From NCBI RefSeq assembly GCF_023169945.1, contig NZ_AP025591.1:1820501-1884500 (forward strand): a stretch of 64,000 nucleotides of DNA, written 5' to 3'. Within the stretch, counting starts at the first letter, position 1. Every line of letters begins with the position of its first letter. Below are positions 8,007-16,781 of the stretch, piece by piece. The translations under genes and the position numbers were made by a program. Source of the stretch: Anaeromyxobacter oryzae. Lineage in GTDB: Bacteria > Myxococcota > Myxococcia > Myxococcales > Anaeromyxobacteraceae. The notes beneath the pieces were generated by a model, which saw only the letters and a list, made by a program, of their open reading frames with translations, had not been told where the DNA came from and searched no databases.

Positions 8007-8861
8007 TCACGATTCCGCAGCGACCGGTCCCAGCGCCCGGTCCAGCGCGGCCCACTCCGCGAGCGTGAGCGTCTCGCCGCGGCGGCCCGGATCGACGCCG
8101 GTGGTCGCGAGCGCGGCCCGCAGCGCCTCCGGGTCCGCGATCTTCCCCGCCTCGAGCGCGTTCCGCAGGGTCTTCCGCCGCTGCGCGAACCCCGCCTTGA
8201 CCAGCCGCCGGAAGCGGGCCGGGTCCGCGACCGCGTCGGCGGGCGGCCGGAACAGCGCGCAGAGGACCGCGCTGTCGACCTTCGGCGGCGGCCAGAACGC
8301 GCCGGGCCGCACGATGCGCTCGACCGAGACGTCCGCCTCGCGCTGCAGGAGGACCGACAGGACGCCCCAGTCGCGCGATCCGGGAGGCGCGGCGAGCCGC
8401 TCGGCGACCTCGCGCTGGAGGAGGAACACCGCGCGGAGCACGTGAGGCGCCTGGTCGAGGAGCGAGAACAGGATGGGGCTCGTCAGGTGGTACGGGAGGT
8501 TCCCGACGACGGAGAGCTTCCCGCCGCTCCCGAAGCGCCGCGCCAGCTCCGGGAGATCGAGGCGCGCGGCGTCCGCCTCGAGCAGCGTGATCCGCTCGCC
8601 CAGCTCGCCGCGGAGCACCCTCGCCATGTCGCGATCGCGCTCGACCGCGACCACCCGCGCGCCGCGGGCCACGAGCCGGGCGGTGAGGTGACCGAGGCCG
8701 GCGCCGAGCTCGAGCACGGTCTCGCCGGGCCGCGGCGCCGCGAGCCGCGCGATGTCGTCGAGGATCGCCTCGTCGCCGAGGAAGTTCTGGCCCCAGCTCT
8801 TCTTGGCGCGGAGGTCGTACCGGTCGAGGAGCGCGCGCGGGCTCGGGTAGCGTTCGGTCAT
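8007..8861 (-). CDS. rsmA: 16S rRNA (adenine1518/1519-N6) dimethyltransferase
   Basis: RsmA (KsgA) dimethylates two adjacent adenines in helix 45 of 16S rRNA late in 30S assembly, using S-adenosylmethionine. The 284-residue protein shows KKSWGQNFLGDEAIL, motif I VLELGAGLGHLTARL, and the catalytic NLPYHLTSPIL, followed by the C-terminal helical domain with GFAQRRKTLRNAL. The ATG lacks a Shine-Dalgarno; GATACT lies eight bases before it, so the message may be leaderless. It is convergent with the small gene at 7634 and lies 46 bases downstream of the SPW-like protein gene on the same strand. Confidence 0.95.
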   Translation of the reverse strand: MTERYPSPRALLDRYDLRAKKSWGQNFLGDEAILDDIARLAAPRPGETVLELGAGLGHLTARLVARGARVVAVERDRDMARVLRGELGERITLLEADAARLDLPELARRFGSGGKLSVVGNLPYHLTSPILFSLLDQAPHVLRAVFLLQREVAERLAAPPGSRDWGVLSVLLQREADVSVERIVRPGAFWPPPKVDSAVLCALFRPPADAVADPARFRRLVKAGFAQRRKTLRNALEAGKIADPEALRAALATTGVDPGRRGETLTLAEWAALDRALGPVAAES

Positions 8862-8907
8862 CGGGCCCGAGTATCACCCGGCGCGGCGCGCCCGTCGCGG
8901 ACGGCGC

Positions 8908-9237
8908 TCAGGTCGTCGTCGCGACGTCGCGGCGGCGGCGGTCGCGCGTCCGCCCGTCGGTCGCCGCCGCCCACATCACGAGCACGCCGAGCGCCATGTC
9001 GTGGAACGCGAACCCGCTCGCGGCGTAGTGCAGGGCGAAGGGGGCGACGAGCGCCCACGCCCCGAGGATGAACGTGAGCAGCCGGAACTGCGGGATCCCC
9101 ATCGAGAGGAACGCGAGGAGGAAGATCGCGAGTCCGAGGAACACGTGATTCGCGAACTCGGGGGAGCCCGGGCCGGCGATGAACGCGGACGCGAGGAACC
9201 AGACGCCGAAGGCGACGTTGAACCAGCGGGGTGCCAT
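8908..9237 (-). CDS. SPW-repeat-like small membrane protein
   Basis: The 109-residue protein has four hydrophobic segments arranged as two similar halves: RWFNVAFGVWFLASAFIAG with FLGLAIFLLAFLSM, then RLLTFILGAWALVAPFAL with MALGVLVMWAAA. This two-fold W-N-G-W-S/A-F layout resembles SPW repeat proteins, short bacterial membrane proteins of unknown function. The C-terminus is a basic tail (RTRDRRRR), probably cytoplasmic. The start is chosen at an ATG preceded by GGGAGAGG with suitable spacing. It sits between tsaD and rsmA with no evident functional link. Confidence 0.72.
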   Translation of the reverse strand: MAPRWFNVAFGVWFLASAFIAGPGSPEFANHVFLGLAIFLLAFLSMGIPQFRLLTFILGAWALVAPFALHYAASGFAFHDMALGVLVMWAAATDGRTRDRRRRDVATTT

Positions 9238-9317
9238 GTGGGGTTTGCCTCTCCCAGAGAAGATGCGCAGGCCGTGCGCGCGTGACAGCGGGCTGCCGGG
9301 TGGGCACCCCGACGCCG

Positions 9318-10319
9318 CTACAGACGCCAGGCCGGGTCCGCGTTCAGCTCCGGCCCGGCGCGCTCGCCCCGCAGGTACGCGTGGGTCCCGGCGACCGCGA
9401 TCATCGCGGCGTTGTCGGTGCAGAGCTTCACCGCCGGGAGGAACACGCTCATCCCCTCGTACTCTGCGGCCCGCGCCGCGGCCGCCGCGCGGAGCCGGCT
9501 GTTCGCCGCGACGCCGCCGGAGAGGACGAGGCGGTCGAACTGGAGGCGGCGCGCCGCCCGGAACGCCTTCTCGACGAGCGCCCGCACGATCGCCTCCTGG
9601 TAGCTCGCGCAGAGATCCGCGAGCCCCCTCCCCTCCGGGACGCCGTGCTTCTTCACGTGGTGCAGGAGCGCGGTCTTGAGGCCGGAGAAGCTGAAGTCGA
9701 GGTCGGCGCCCTTCACGATGGCCTTCGGGAACCGGATCGCGCCGGGGTCGCCCTCCCTGGCGAGTCGGTCGATGGCGACGCCACCGGGGTACGGCAGGCC
9801 GAGCAGCTTCGCCCCCTTGTCGAACGCCTCGCCGGCGGCGTCGTCGCGCGTGTGCCCGAGGAGCTGGTACTCGCCGAACGCGCGCGCCGCGTAGAGCGAG
9901 GTGTGCCCGCCCGAGACGACGAGACCGAGGAAGGGGAACGCCGGCGCAGTCTCGGCGAGGAACGCGGCGACGAGGTGGCCCTCGAGGTGGTTCACGCGGA
10001 CGAGCGGCTTCCCCCACGCCGCCGCGAGCGCCTTCGCGGCCTGGACCCCGACCAGCAGCGCGCCCACCAGCCCCGGCCCGCTCGTCACGGCGATGGCGTC
10101 GACGCCGTCCGGCCCGACACCCGCCCGCGAGAGCGCCTCGTCCACGACCGGCATCACCTGCACGACGTGGTTCCGGCTCGCGAGCTCGGGAACCACCCCG
10201 CCCCAGCGCCGGTGCACGTCGATCTGGGTCGCCACGACGTCCGAGAGCGCCCGCCGCCCGTCCTCGACGACGGCGGCCGCGGTCTCGTCGCAGCTCGTTT
10301 CGATGCCCAGGACGCGCAT
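9318..10319 (-). CDS. tsaD: tRNA N6-adenosine threonylcarbamoyltransferase TsaD
   Basis: TsaD transfers threonylcarbamoyl from TC-AMP to A37 of ANN-decoding tRNAs, acting with TsaB and TsaE. The 333-residue ASKHA-fold protein shows GIETSCDETAAAVV, VNHLEGHLVAAF with the metal-binding HxxxH, ADLDFSFSGLKTALL, VLSGGVAANSRLR and CTDNAAMIA. All key motifs are present and length is normal. There is no Shine-Dalgarno; a TA-rich hexamer (TAGGTT on the minus strand) lies eight bases before the ATG. It follows the response regulator gene on the same strand after a 45-base spacer. Confidence 0.96.
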   Translation of the reverse strand: MRVLGIETSCDETAAAVVEDGRRALSDVVATQIDVHRRWGGVVPELASRNHVVQVMPVVDEALSRAGVGPDGVDAIAVTSGPGLVGALLVGVQAAKALAAAWGKPLVRVNHLEGHLVAAFLAETAPAFPFLGLVVSGGHTSLYAARAFGEYQLLGHTRDDAAGEAFDKGAKLLGLPYPGGVAIDRLAREGDPGAIRFPKAIVKGADLDFSFSGLKTALLHHVKKHGVPEGRGLADLCASYQEAIVRALVEKAFRAARRLQFDRLVLSGGVAANSRLRAAAAARAAEYEGMSVFLPAVKLCTDNAAMIAVAGTHAYLRGERAGPELNADPAWRL

Positions 10320-10364
10320 GGGCGGGGAACCTAACCCGGTCGCCCGCCGCGCGCGAGCCCTCGT

Positions 10365-12509
10365 CTACTGCAGCTGCTTCGCGAGGATCTCGCGGACGGC
10401 CCGGGCCTGCTCGCTCCGGGGCTCGAGCTGGAGGAAGCGCTGGTACGCGGCGCGGGCCTGGGGCGCGCGGCCCTCGCCCTGGTGGATCTCGCCGAGGAGC
10501 AACCAGGCGGGCGCGTAGCCGCCGTCGAGCGCCACCGCGCGATCGAGCTCGCGGAGCGCGTCCCTCGAGCGGTTCGCGTCGTACAGCGCCCGCGCGAGGC
10601 CGACGTGGCCCGGCGCGGTCTGCCGGATCGCGAGCGCGCGGCGATAGTCGTCGATCGCGTCCATGAACCGGCCGCTCTCGTACTTCTTCTCGGCGATCGC
10701 GAGCAGGCGGCGCGCGTCCGCGTCGTCGTGCCGTGGCGCGGGTGGCGGCGCCGCGGGCGCGGCGGGCGAGGCCCCGGCGGTCGCAGCGGCCGGCGCGGGC
10801 GCGGCGGGCGGCGCCGCGGGGCTGGGAGTCGGGGGCTGCGCCTCCGCGGCCGCCTGCGCGGGCGCGGGCGCGGCGACGGCATCGGCCGGCGCCGGCGCGC
10901 GCGGAACCGGGACGGGAGCGACCGCGGCCGCCGCGGGCGTCGAAGGTGCGGCGGCAGGGCTCCGCCGGCCGAGGAAGGCGATCGCCGCGACCACGACCGC
11001 GATCACGGCCGCGACGACGATCGGCGCCTTCGACCGGCGCCGCGACGCGTCCTCCGCGCCGGGCCCGGAGGCGGGCTCCGGCGGGACCGGCGCGCCGGGC
11101 TCGACCGCCGCGGGCGTCGGCTCCGGCTGCGGGCGCGTCGCCGTCGCGGCCTGCTGCGCGGCGGCGGTGCGGGGCCCGTGCCCGCGCGCCGCGATCGAGG
11201 GCGGCGGCGGGATCGAGCCCGGCGGCGGCATGGGCATCGAGTACTGCGTGGGCGGGCGGTACGCGGCCGGCGCCGCGGGCGCCGGGGCGGGGTCGGCGTC
11301 CTCGGTCCGCTCGCGGCGGCGCTCCGGGAAGCGCAGGATCTTGGAGTCTGCGGCCTCGGCGGGTCCGCCGGCGGTCGCCATCGCCCCGCCGCCGGGCGCG
11401 CCGGCGCCGCCGGGCACCGGACCCGCGAACCAGTCGACGCCCTCCGGCTCGGGGTGCGGCTCCGGCGCGCGCGCGGCCGGCTCCTCCGCCGGGACCTCGG
11501 CGGACGGCTCCGGCCGGAAGGGCGGCGCGGGCGCAGGCGGCGGAGCCGCCTCGACGGGCAAGAGCGCCGCCTCCTTGATGATGCCCTCGAAGAAGAGCTT
11601 CGAGATCACGCCGGCCGCCGCGAGGTCGTCGTAGTCCGCCTCGTCGATGACCTCCTCGAGCGTGCGCCGGCCGTCGAACAGCCGCAGCAGCGCGTTCACC
11701 TCGTCCGGGATCTCCGCGAGCCGCTCGGAGAGGAGCGCGTAGTCGAGCTCGAAGGGCCGGTCGAGGCGCGGCAGCTGCTCGACGATCCGGCCCCACTCGT
11801 CGATCCGGCGCATGCCCTCCATGAGGAGGCCCTGCGTCGAGACCGGGATCCGCTCGTCCCGCTCGATCGCCTTGAACTCGATGGCGAACTCGCCGTCCTG
11901 CCAGTTGAGGAGCCGGTAGAAGGCGTTCTCGCCGGTGACCTTGCCGCCGAGCTCGCAGTCGAGGATCCGGCCGTCCTTGAAGTAGCAGATGGCCTCGACG
12001 CCCTTCGTGCTCTTGACGTGCAGCGCGCCGGACTTCTTTCCCATCTCGAGCGTCTGCACGAGGTCGACGACGCCCATGTCGGCGAGGTTGCCCGCGAAGC
12101 TCGCCTTGAGGTCCTTCTTCTCGAGCCGCTCCTTCTCCTTCTTCTGCAGCAGGATGCGGACGCGGGTGACGATCTCCTTGATGTAGATGGGCTTCGTCAG
12201 GTAGTCCTCGACGCCCAGCTCGAGGCCCTTCACCTTGTACTCGACCGACTTCTGGCCGGTCAGGAAGATGAACGGCGTGCCGCGGTACCGGTCGTCCTCC
12301 TTGAGGCGGCGGCACAGCTCGAACCCGTCCATCTCCGGCATCTTCGTGTCCGACAGGACGAGGTCCGGCGGGGAGATCGCGCACTTCTCGAGCGCGTCGC
12401 GGCCGTTCACGGCGGTCGTGACCGAGAAGCCCGCCTTCTTGAGCGAGACCTCCATCACCCGCAGCGACTTCGGGTCGCCGTCGACGAGGAGCAGGTGCTG
12501 CTTCGCCAA
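10365..12509 (-). CDS. Response regulator - DUF4388 - TPR scaffold protein
   Basis: A 714-residue multidomain protein. Residues 1-120 are a receiver domain with acidic residues D10/D12, phospho-acceptor D54 ([13 protein letters not shown]) and the late YLTKPI lysine. Residues about 140-245 form a DUF4388 (PATAN-like) domain, ending in a helical region up to 330. A Pro/Ala/Glu-rich linker follows, then one membrane segment at about 494-512, another Ala/Pro linker and TPR repeats over the last 110 residues. DUF4388 proteins occur in signalling clusters of myxobacteria, usually as adaptors with no enzymatic output. The start is TTG with GGAAAGG upstream. A second DUF4388 protein lies at 14071. 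Confidence 0.85.
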   Translation of the reverse strand: MAKQHLLLVDGDPKSLRVMEVSLKKAGFSVTTAVNGRDALEKCAISPPDLVLSDTKMPEMDGFELCRRLKEDDRYRGTPFIFLTGQKSVEYKVKGLELGVEDYLTKPIYIKEIVTRVRILLQKKEKERLEKKDLKASFAGNLADMGVVDLVQTLEMGKKSGALHVKSTKGVEAICYFKDGRILDCELGGKVTGENAFYRLLNWQDGEFAIEFKAIERDERIPVSTQGLLMEGMRRIDEWGRIVEQLPRLDRPFELDYALLSERLAEIPDEVNALLRLFDGRRTLEEVIDEADYDDLAAAGVISKLFFEGIIKEAALLPVEAAPPPAPAPPFRPEPSAEVPAEEPAARAPEPHPEPEGVDWFAGPVPGGAGAPGGGAMATAGGPAEAADSKILRFPERRRERTEDADPAPAPAAPAAYRPPTQYSMPMPPPGSIPPPPSIAARGHGPRTAAAQQAATATRPQPEPTPAAVEPGAPVPPEPASGPGAEDASRRRSKAPIVVAAVIAVVVAAIAFLGRRSPAAAPSTPAAAAVAPVPVPRAPAPADAVAAPAPAQAAAEAQPPTPSPAAPPAAPAPAAATAGASPAAPAAPPPAPRHDDADARRLLAIAEKKYESGRFMDAIDDYRRALAIRQTAPGHVGLARALYDANRSRDALRELDRAVALDGGYAPAWLLLGEIHQGEGRAPQARAAYQRFLQLEPRSEQARAVREILAKQLQ

Positions 12510-12607
12510 GGTGTCGCCTTTCCGCGCCTTTTCGGCGCGCGCCGGTTCCGGGGATCAGGCACCGGAACGGGTGCCGAGTCAAGGCGACGGCGGTGTGGGC
12601 GCGGGGC

Positions 12608-13549
12608 TCACGGCAGCACGATCTCGATGCCCGGACCGGTCGAGACCCGGACCCGGCGCTCGGCCGCGTAGAGGTCCCCGTCGATGGTGAAGCGGAGCCG
12701 CTCCGCCTCGACGAGGAGGTCGCGGGTCACCTCGTCCTGCGCGTGCCGGCGCTTCCAGGGCCGGCCCGCGTGGATCCGCCTGAGCGCGAGCGCGATCTGG
12801 AGCGGCGTGGCGGTGACGCCGACGGCGTGGAACGACCCCGGCTGCTCGGCGCAGCGGTGGAACACCTTGAACCCGAAGCCGATGTCCGGCGTCGAGCCGG
12901 CGACGAGCGCCAGGTAGCTCGCGTCGGGCCACTCGTCGCCGTCGGTGACGACGCGCAGCGGCTCGCGGCGCGTCAGCGACGCCGCGAAGCGGCCGCCCGC
13001 GAGCGCCGAGCCGACCGCCCGGACGAGCAGCGCCGCCGCGGTGAGCGGTGACGGGCTGTCGCCCTGGTAGTACGCCTCGAGGAACGTGACGACGACCCCC
13101 GTCCCGAAGATGAAGCCGAACCGCGGCGGGCCGCCGTCGGCCTCGACGCAGAGGAGGTCGCGCTCGACGGTCCGGAGCGGATATCCGTGGCGGCGACGGA
13201 TCAGCACCTCGCGCAGGATCGAGTCGGGCCCGCCGCGGATGTGATGGCCGTGGGCGACGGTGTTCATGGCGCCACCCCGAAGGAGGAGGAGCTTCGGCAG
13301 GGGCTCGGCGCCGTAGGCGCGGGCGAAGGCGGTGAGGACGTAGTGGCCGGTCCCGTCGCCGCCGTTCACGCCGAGGACCTCGATCTTCGCTGCGCGGAAC
13401 CGCTCGACGGCGCGCGCGAGCTCCTCCGGCGTCGAGGCGTCGACGACCTCCCCGTCGTCCCCGAGCCGCTCGCGGAGGCGGCGCGCGATCCCGGGGTGGC
13501 GGCGGTTGCGCCGGGACCGGGGGTTGTTCACGATGCCGATGCCGCCCAT
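12608..13549 (-). CDS. Diacylglycerol/lipid kinase family protein
   Basis: The 313-residue protein resembles the bacterial DagK/YegS lipid kinase family, which phosphorylates diacylglycerol or related lipids with ATP. The N-terminus IGIVNNPRSRRN matches the family start, and the nucleotide-binding GGDGT sits in VLGVNGGDGTGHYVL. A later GGAMNTVAHG resembles the conserved G-G-T-x-N segment, with Met for Thr. The C-terminal half (VSTGPGIEIVLP at the end) follows the beta-rich second domain. The start at 13549 overlaps the beginning of the divergent TrmL-like gene, so its promoter must lie within that gene. Confidence 0.82.
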   Translation of the reverse strand: MGGIGIVNNPRSRRNRRHPGIARRLRERLGDDGEVVDASTPEELARAVERFRAAKIEVLGVNGGDGTGHYVLTAFARAYGAEPLPKLLLLRGGAMNTVAHGHHIRGGPDSILREVLIRRRHGYPLRTVERDLLCVEADGGPPRFGFIFGTGVVVTFLEAYYQGDSPSPLTAAALLVRAVGSALAGGRFAASLTRREPLRVVTDGDEWPDASYLALVAGSTPDIGFGFKVFHRCAEQPGSFHAVGVTATPLQIALALRRIHAGRPWKRRHAQDEVTRDLLVEAERLRFTIDGDLYAAERRVRVSTGPGIEIVLP

Positions 13550-14036
13550 GCCGCCTCTGCCCCTCGTCGACCCGCCCCTGCAGATCGTCCTGGTCTCGCC
13601 GCAGATCCCGCCCAACACCGGCAACGTCGCGCGCACGTGCGCGGTGACCGGCGCGGGCCTCCACCTCGTCGGACCGCTCGGGTTCTCGCTCGACGAGAAG
13701 AGCCTGCTGCGCGCCGGCCTCGACTACTGGTCCGAGATCGCCCCCCGCGTCCACCGCGACTGGCCCGAATTTGAAGCGACGGCGCTCCGCGGTCAAATCG
13801 AAAAGTTGCACCTCTTCACCGCACGTGCGGATCGCACCCTCTTCGACGCGACGTTCGCGCCGGGCGACTTCCTCGTCTTCGGGCATGAGCAGCTCGGGCT
13901 GCCCCCCGCGCTCCTCGCGGCGTGGCCGGAGCGGCAGGTCGCCATCCCGATGCGGGAGGGCATGCGCAGCCTCAACCTGGCCGTGGCCGCGGGCGTCGCG
14001 CTCTACGCTGCGTACGGGTCGCTGCGCGCGCGGTGA
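13533..14036 (+). CDS. trmL: tRNA (cytidine34-2'-O)-methyltransferase-like (SPOUT)
   Basis: TrmL methylates the 2'-O of the wobble nucleotide in tRNA-Leu isoacceptors. The 167-residue protein shows the three SPOUT motifs: VSPQIPPNTGNVARTC near the N-terminus, DFLVFGHEQLGLP, and the knot segment IPMREGMRSLNLAVAAG. Several Met codons are possible (13533, 13539, 13548); I use the first, which has a weak GGGG upstream. All overlap or abut the divergent lipid-kinase-like start at 13549. Another 2'-O-methyltransferase specificity within the SpoU/TrmL group is possible. Confidence 0.88.
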   Translation: MPMPPMPPLPLVDPPLQIVLVSPQIPPNTGNVARTCAVTGAGLHLVGPLGFSLDEKSLLRAGLDYWSEIAPRVHRDWPEFEATALRGQIEKLHLFTARADRTLFDATFAPGDFLVFGHEQLGLPPALLAAWPERQVAIPMREGMRSLNLAVAAGVALYAAYGSLRAR

Positions 14037-14070
14037 AGGCCGGCGCCCCTTCGGGTAAGATGCGCGCCGG

Positions 14071-15921
14071 ATGAGCATCCTCCACGAGCCCGGAGATCTC
14101 GCGCAGACGCCGCTCGCGGCCGTGCTGCTCGAGGCGCTGAACCTCCGGGCGAGCGGGGTGCTCGCCGTCGAGCACGGGGGTGGGACGTCGCGGCTCTGGT
14201 TCCGCGATGGCCGGCCGGTCGGGGCGCAGGTGTTCGCCGGATTCCGGCCGCTCGGGCACATGCTCCTCCAGGCGGGGCTCATCGACATCGACGCGCTGTC
14301 GCGCAGCCTCGCCGAGATGGCCCGGACGGGCCGCCCGCAGGGCGAGCTCCTCCTGGAGATGGGCGTGGTGTCGCGCGCGGACGTGGACCGCGCGCTCACC
14401 GAGCAGCAGGCGGGGTACTTCGCGCTCATCGCCGCGCTCGAGCGCGGAGGATACCGGTTCGATCCGGCGGCGGAGGTCCCCGCCTGGACCCGCTCGAGCC
14501 TCCTGTCGCCGTTGCGCACGATCGTCGACGCGCTCGAGCGACCTCAGGCGGGGGCGCTCGTCGTGTCCGCGCTGCAGCCGGTGGCGTCCGGCGGCGTCCG
14601 GCTCTCGTCGGGGTACGCCGAGGTGGAGGGCGCGTTCCGCTGGACCGCCGCGGAGCGGGCGCTGGTCTCGCGCATCGTCCGGGCCGCCGGGCTCGACGCC
14701 TTCTTCTCGGCGTCGGACGTCCGGCCGGAGCGGGCGCGGGCGATCCTCTCGGCCCTGCTCCTGCTCGGGCTGGCGGTGCCGGCCACCGCCGCGCCCGGCG
14801 ACACCGGCGCGGCCCTCGTCCGCGAGGAGCTCGACATCCTCGAGCTGGACGCGACCGACGCGCCGGCCTGGACGCCGCCGCCGATCCCGACGACGGCGAC
14901 GGCGACGGCGATCCCGCGGCCGGTCGCGGCGGCGGCTCCGTCGCCGACGCCGCCCGCGACTGCGGAGGGCACGAGTCCCGGGCCAGCTTCCACGGGCCAC
15001 GGGACGCGGGTCAGGGGCGCGGAGAGACCGGGCGCGGCCACGGGCACGCCGCCCGCTGCGACCGCGACGCGTCGCAGCGATCCCGCCGAGGCTCGCGCGC
15101 GCCGCCAGCGCCTCCTGCAGCAGGCGATGAAGAACATGGGCGTCGGTCCGTTCGCCGGCGCCCGCCCATCCTCCGCGACGCCGACGCCGGCGCCGGCGCC
15201 GGCCGAGACGGTCCCCGCCGCTGCGCCGCCGGGGTCGGCCGAGGACGGGCTCCGGAAGGCGCTCCTCGCGATCGCGCCCCGCGCGAAGGAGCGGGACCTC
15301 TTCGTGCGTCTCGACGTGCCTGCGACCGCGACGCGCGACGACGTGAAGAAGGCGTTCCTCGCCCTCGCGCGCCAGTTCCACCCGGACCGCTTCGCGTCGC
15401 CTGCGCTCCGGGACCTCTCGGAGACGGTGCGGGACTTCTTCACCGCCGTGAACGAGGCGTACGAGGTCCTCTCCGACGACCGCCGCCGGGCCGAGTACCT
15501 CGCGCTGCGGAAGTCGGGCGCGGGCGTCCCGCAGGCGCAGGTGGACTCGGCGCGCGTCGACTTCCAGAAGGCCGAGGCGTGCCTCCGGACGCGCGACTTC
15601 CCGCGCGCGCGCGGGTTCTACGAGTCCGCCATCCGCGCGAACCCGCGCCCCGAGTACCAGGCTGCGCTCGCGTTCGCGCTGATCCTGGACCCGGTGCGGC
15701 GAGACCGCGAGCGGGCGCGCGCGCTCCTCGAGGAGGCGACCCGCGACGCCTCCTGCGATCGCGCGCAGTACGTCGCCGGCATCCTCGCCCGTGACGAGGG
15801 CGACGACGCGCGCGCCGAGCGGCTGTTCCGGGCCGCGACGGTCGCGAACCCGCGGAACGCCGACGCGCTCCGGGAGCTCCGGGCCATCGAGGCTCGGCGC
15901 GCCGAGCGGCGCGGCCGGTAG
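14071..15921 (+). CDS. DUF4388 - J-domain - TPR protein
   Basis: A 616-residue protein. The first part (about 1-110) is a DUF4388/PATAN-like domain and continues with helical segments to about 260. A Thr/Pro/Ala-rich linker covers about 265-400. A J-domain follows at about 408-476 with the intact HPD motif (ARQFHPDRF) that stimulates DnaK ATPase. The last 120 residues carry TPR-like repeats. No zinc-finger or glycine-rich DnaJ regions are present, so it is a specialised co-chaperone that probably recruits DnaK to a signalling complex. Part of the linker (nt 14977-15037) is derived from a dispersed repeat. No Shine-Dalgarno is seen; TAAGAT is nine bases upstream. Confidence 0.85.
   Translation: MSILHEPGDLAQTPLAAVLLEALNLRASGVLAVEHGGGTSRLWFRDGRPVGAQVFAGFRPLGHMLLQAGLIDIDALSRSLAEMARTGRPQGELLLEMGVVSRADVDRALTEQQAGYFALIAALERGGYRFDPAAEVPAWTRSSLLSPLRTIVDALERPQAGALVVSALQPVASGGVRLSSGYAEVEGAFRWTAAERALVSRIVRAAGLDAFFSASDVRPERARAILSALLLLGLAVPATAAPGDTGAALVREELDILELDATDAPAWTPPPIPTTATATAIPRPVAAAAPSPTPPATAEGTSPGPASTGHGTRVRGAERPGAATGTPPAATATRRSDPAEARARRQRLLQQAMKNMGVGPFAGARPSSATPTPAPAPAETVPAAAPPGSAEDGLRKALLAIAPRAKERDLFVRLDVPATATRDDVKKAFLALARQFHPDRFASPALRDLSETVRDFFTAVNEAYEVLSDDRRRAEYLALRKSGAGVPQAQVDSARVDFQKAEACLRTRDFPRARGFYESAIRANPRPEYQAALAFALILDPVRRDRERARALLEEATRDASCDRAQYVAGILARDEGDDARAERLFRAATVANPRNADALRELRAIEARRAERRGR
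14977..15037 (+). repeat. Dispersed CACGGG-type repeat inside the J-domain protein gene
   Basis: This stretch aligns with the reverse complement of the intergenic repeat at 40474-40532. By hand, about 52 of 59 positions match, with one single-base gap. It includes the shared core CACGGGCCACGGGACGCGGG. Here it is translated as part of the disordered linker (peptide STGHGTRVRGAERPG). The same family, in shorter form, appears at 40780-40860, 44965-44996 and 51883-51911. Confidence 0.7.
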
Positions 15922-16003
15922 CGGCGGCGGCGCCGCGGGGTGCCCCCCGAGGCCCCACCCCTTGCTCGACCCGGCCCCCGACCCGGGGTAACCTCCTCGG
16001 CGC

Positions 16004-16774
16004 ATGCGGCTCTCCCACGCCGGCGCCAGCGACGTCGGGCGCAAGCGGACGCACAACGAGGACGCCTTCCTGCTCCTGCCCGAGGAGCAGCTCTGGTGCG
16101 TCGCGGACGGCATGGGCGGCCACGCCTCGGGCGAGGTGGCGGCGCGGATCGCGGTCGAGGAGATGGCCGAGTTCTTCCGCCTCACCGGCCGCGACGACGA
16201 GGCCACCTGGCCGTACAAGCTCGACCCCGCCCGGACCCCGGACGAGAACCGCCTCCTCACCGGCATCAAGCTCGCGAACCTCCGGATCCACGAGCGCGCC
16301 CAGGTCGACCCGCGCCTGCACGGGATGGGGACGACCATCGTGGCCGCCGCGTTCCCGCGGGACGCGCGCACCGTCCTCGTCGGCCACGTGGGCGACAGCC
16401 GGGCGTACCTGGCCCGGCAGGGCGGGATCCGCCAGCTCACCGAGGACCACTCGCTCCTCAACGACTACCGCAAGACCCGCGCGCTCTCCCCCGAGGAGAT
16501 CCAGGCGTTCCCGCACAAGAACGTGATCGTGCGGGCGCTCGGGATGAAGCCGCAGGTGGAGATCGACGTGGTGCGCGAGGAGCTCGTGGCGGGCGACGTC
16601 CTGCTGCTCTGCTCCGACGGGCTCTCGGGGATGGTCCCGGACGAGCGCATCGCGGAGATCGTCCGCGGCTCGCACGGCGACCTCCGCCGCGCCGCCGGCG
16701 CCCTCGTCGACGCCGCGAACGCGGCGGGCGGCGTGGACAACGTGACCTGCGTGCTCGTGCAGGCGCTGGACTGA
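16004..16774 (+). CDS. PP2C-type serine/threonine protein phosphatase
   Basis: The 256-residue cytoplasmic phosphatase removes phosphate from Ser/Thr residues in proteins. All PP2C metal-site motifs are visible: GRKRTHNEDAF, VADGMGGHASGE, GTTIVAAAF, VGDSRAYLARQG, LCSDGLSGMV and the final VDNVTCVLVQ. It follows the DUF4388/J-domain gene after 82 bases, on the same strand. It has no Shine-Dalgarno but has TAACCT nine bases before the ATG. A Ser/Thr kinase is encoded at 26431, but it is not adjacent and no pairing can be claimed. Confidence 0.94.
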   Translation: MRLSHAGASDVGRKRTHNEDAFLLLPEEQLWCVADGMGGHASGEVAARIAVEEMAEFFRLTGRDDEATWPYKLDPARTPDENRLLTGIKLANLRIHERAQVDPRLHGMGTTIVAAAFPRDARTVLVGHVGDSRAYLARQGGIRQLTEDHSLLNDYRKTRALSPEEIQAFPHKNVIVRALGMKPQVEIDVVREELVAGDVLLLCSDGLSGMVPDERIAEIVRGSHGDLRRAAGALVDAANAAGGVDNVTCVLVQALD

Positions 16775-16781
16775 CCCCGGA

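Noticed and set aside
8908..12582. A 1,224-codon minus-strand open frame, and others over 1,000 codons at 33437-37564 and 57844-61752
   Set aside because: These run mostly out of frame or antisense to well-supported genes (tsaD and the response regulator; chemoreceptors; rlmI and the kinase fusion). They have the Arg/Gly/Pro-rich composition typical of shadow frames in GC-rich DNA. Only the SPW-like end at 8908-9237 is real.
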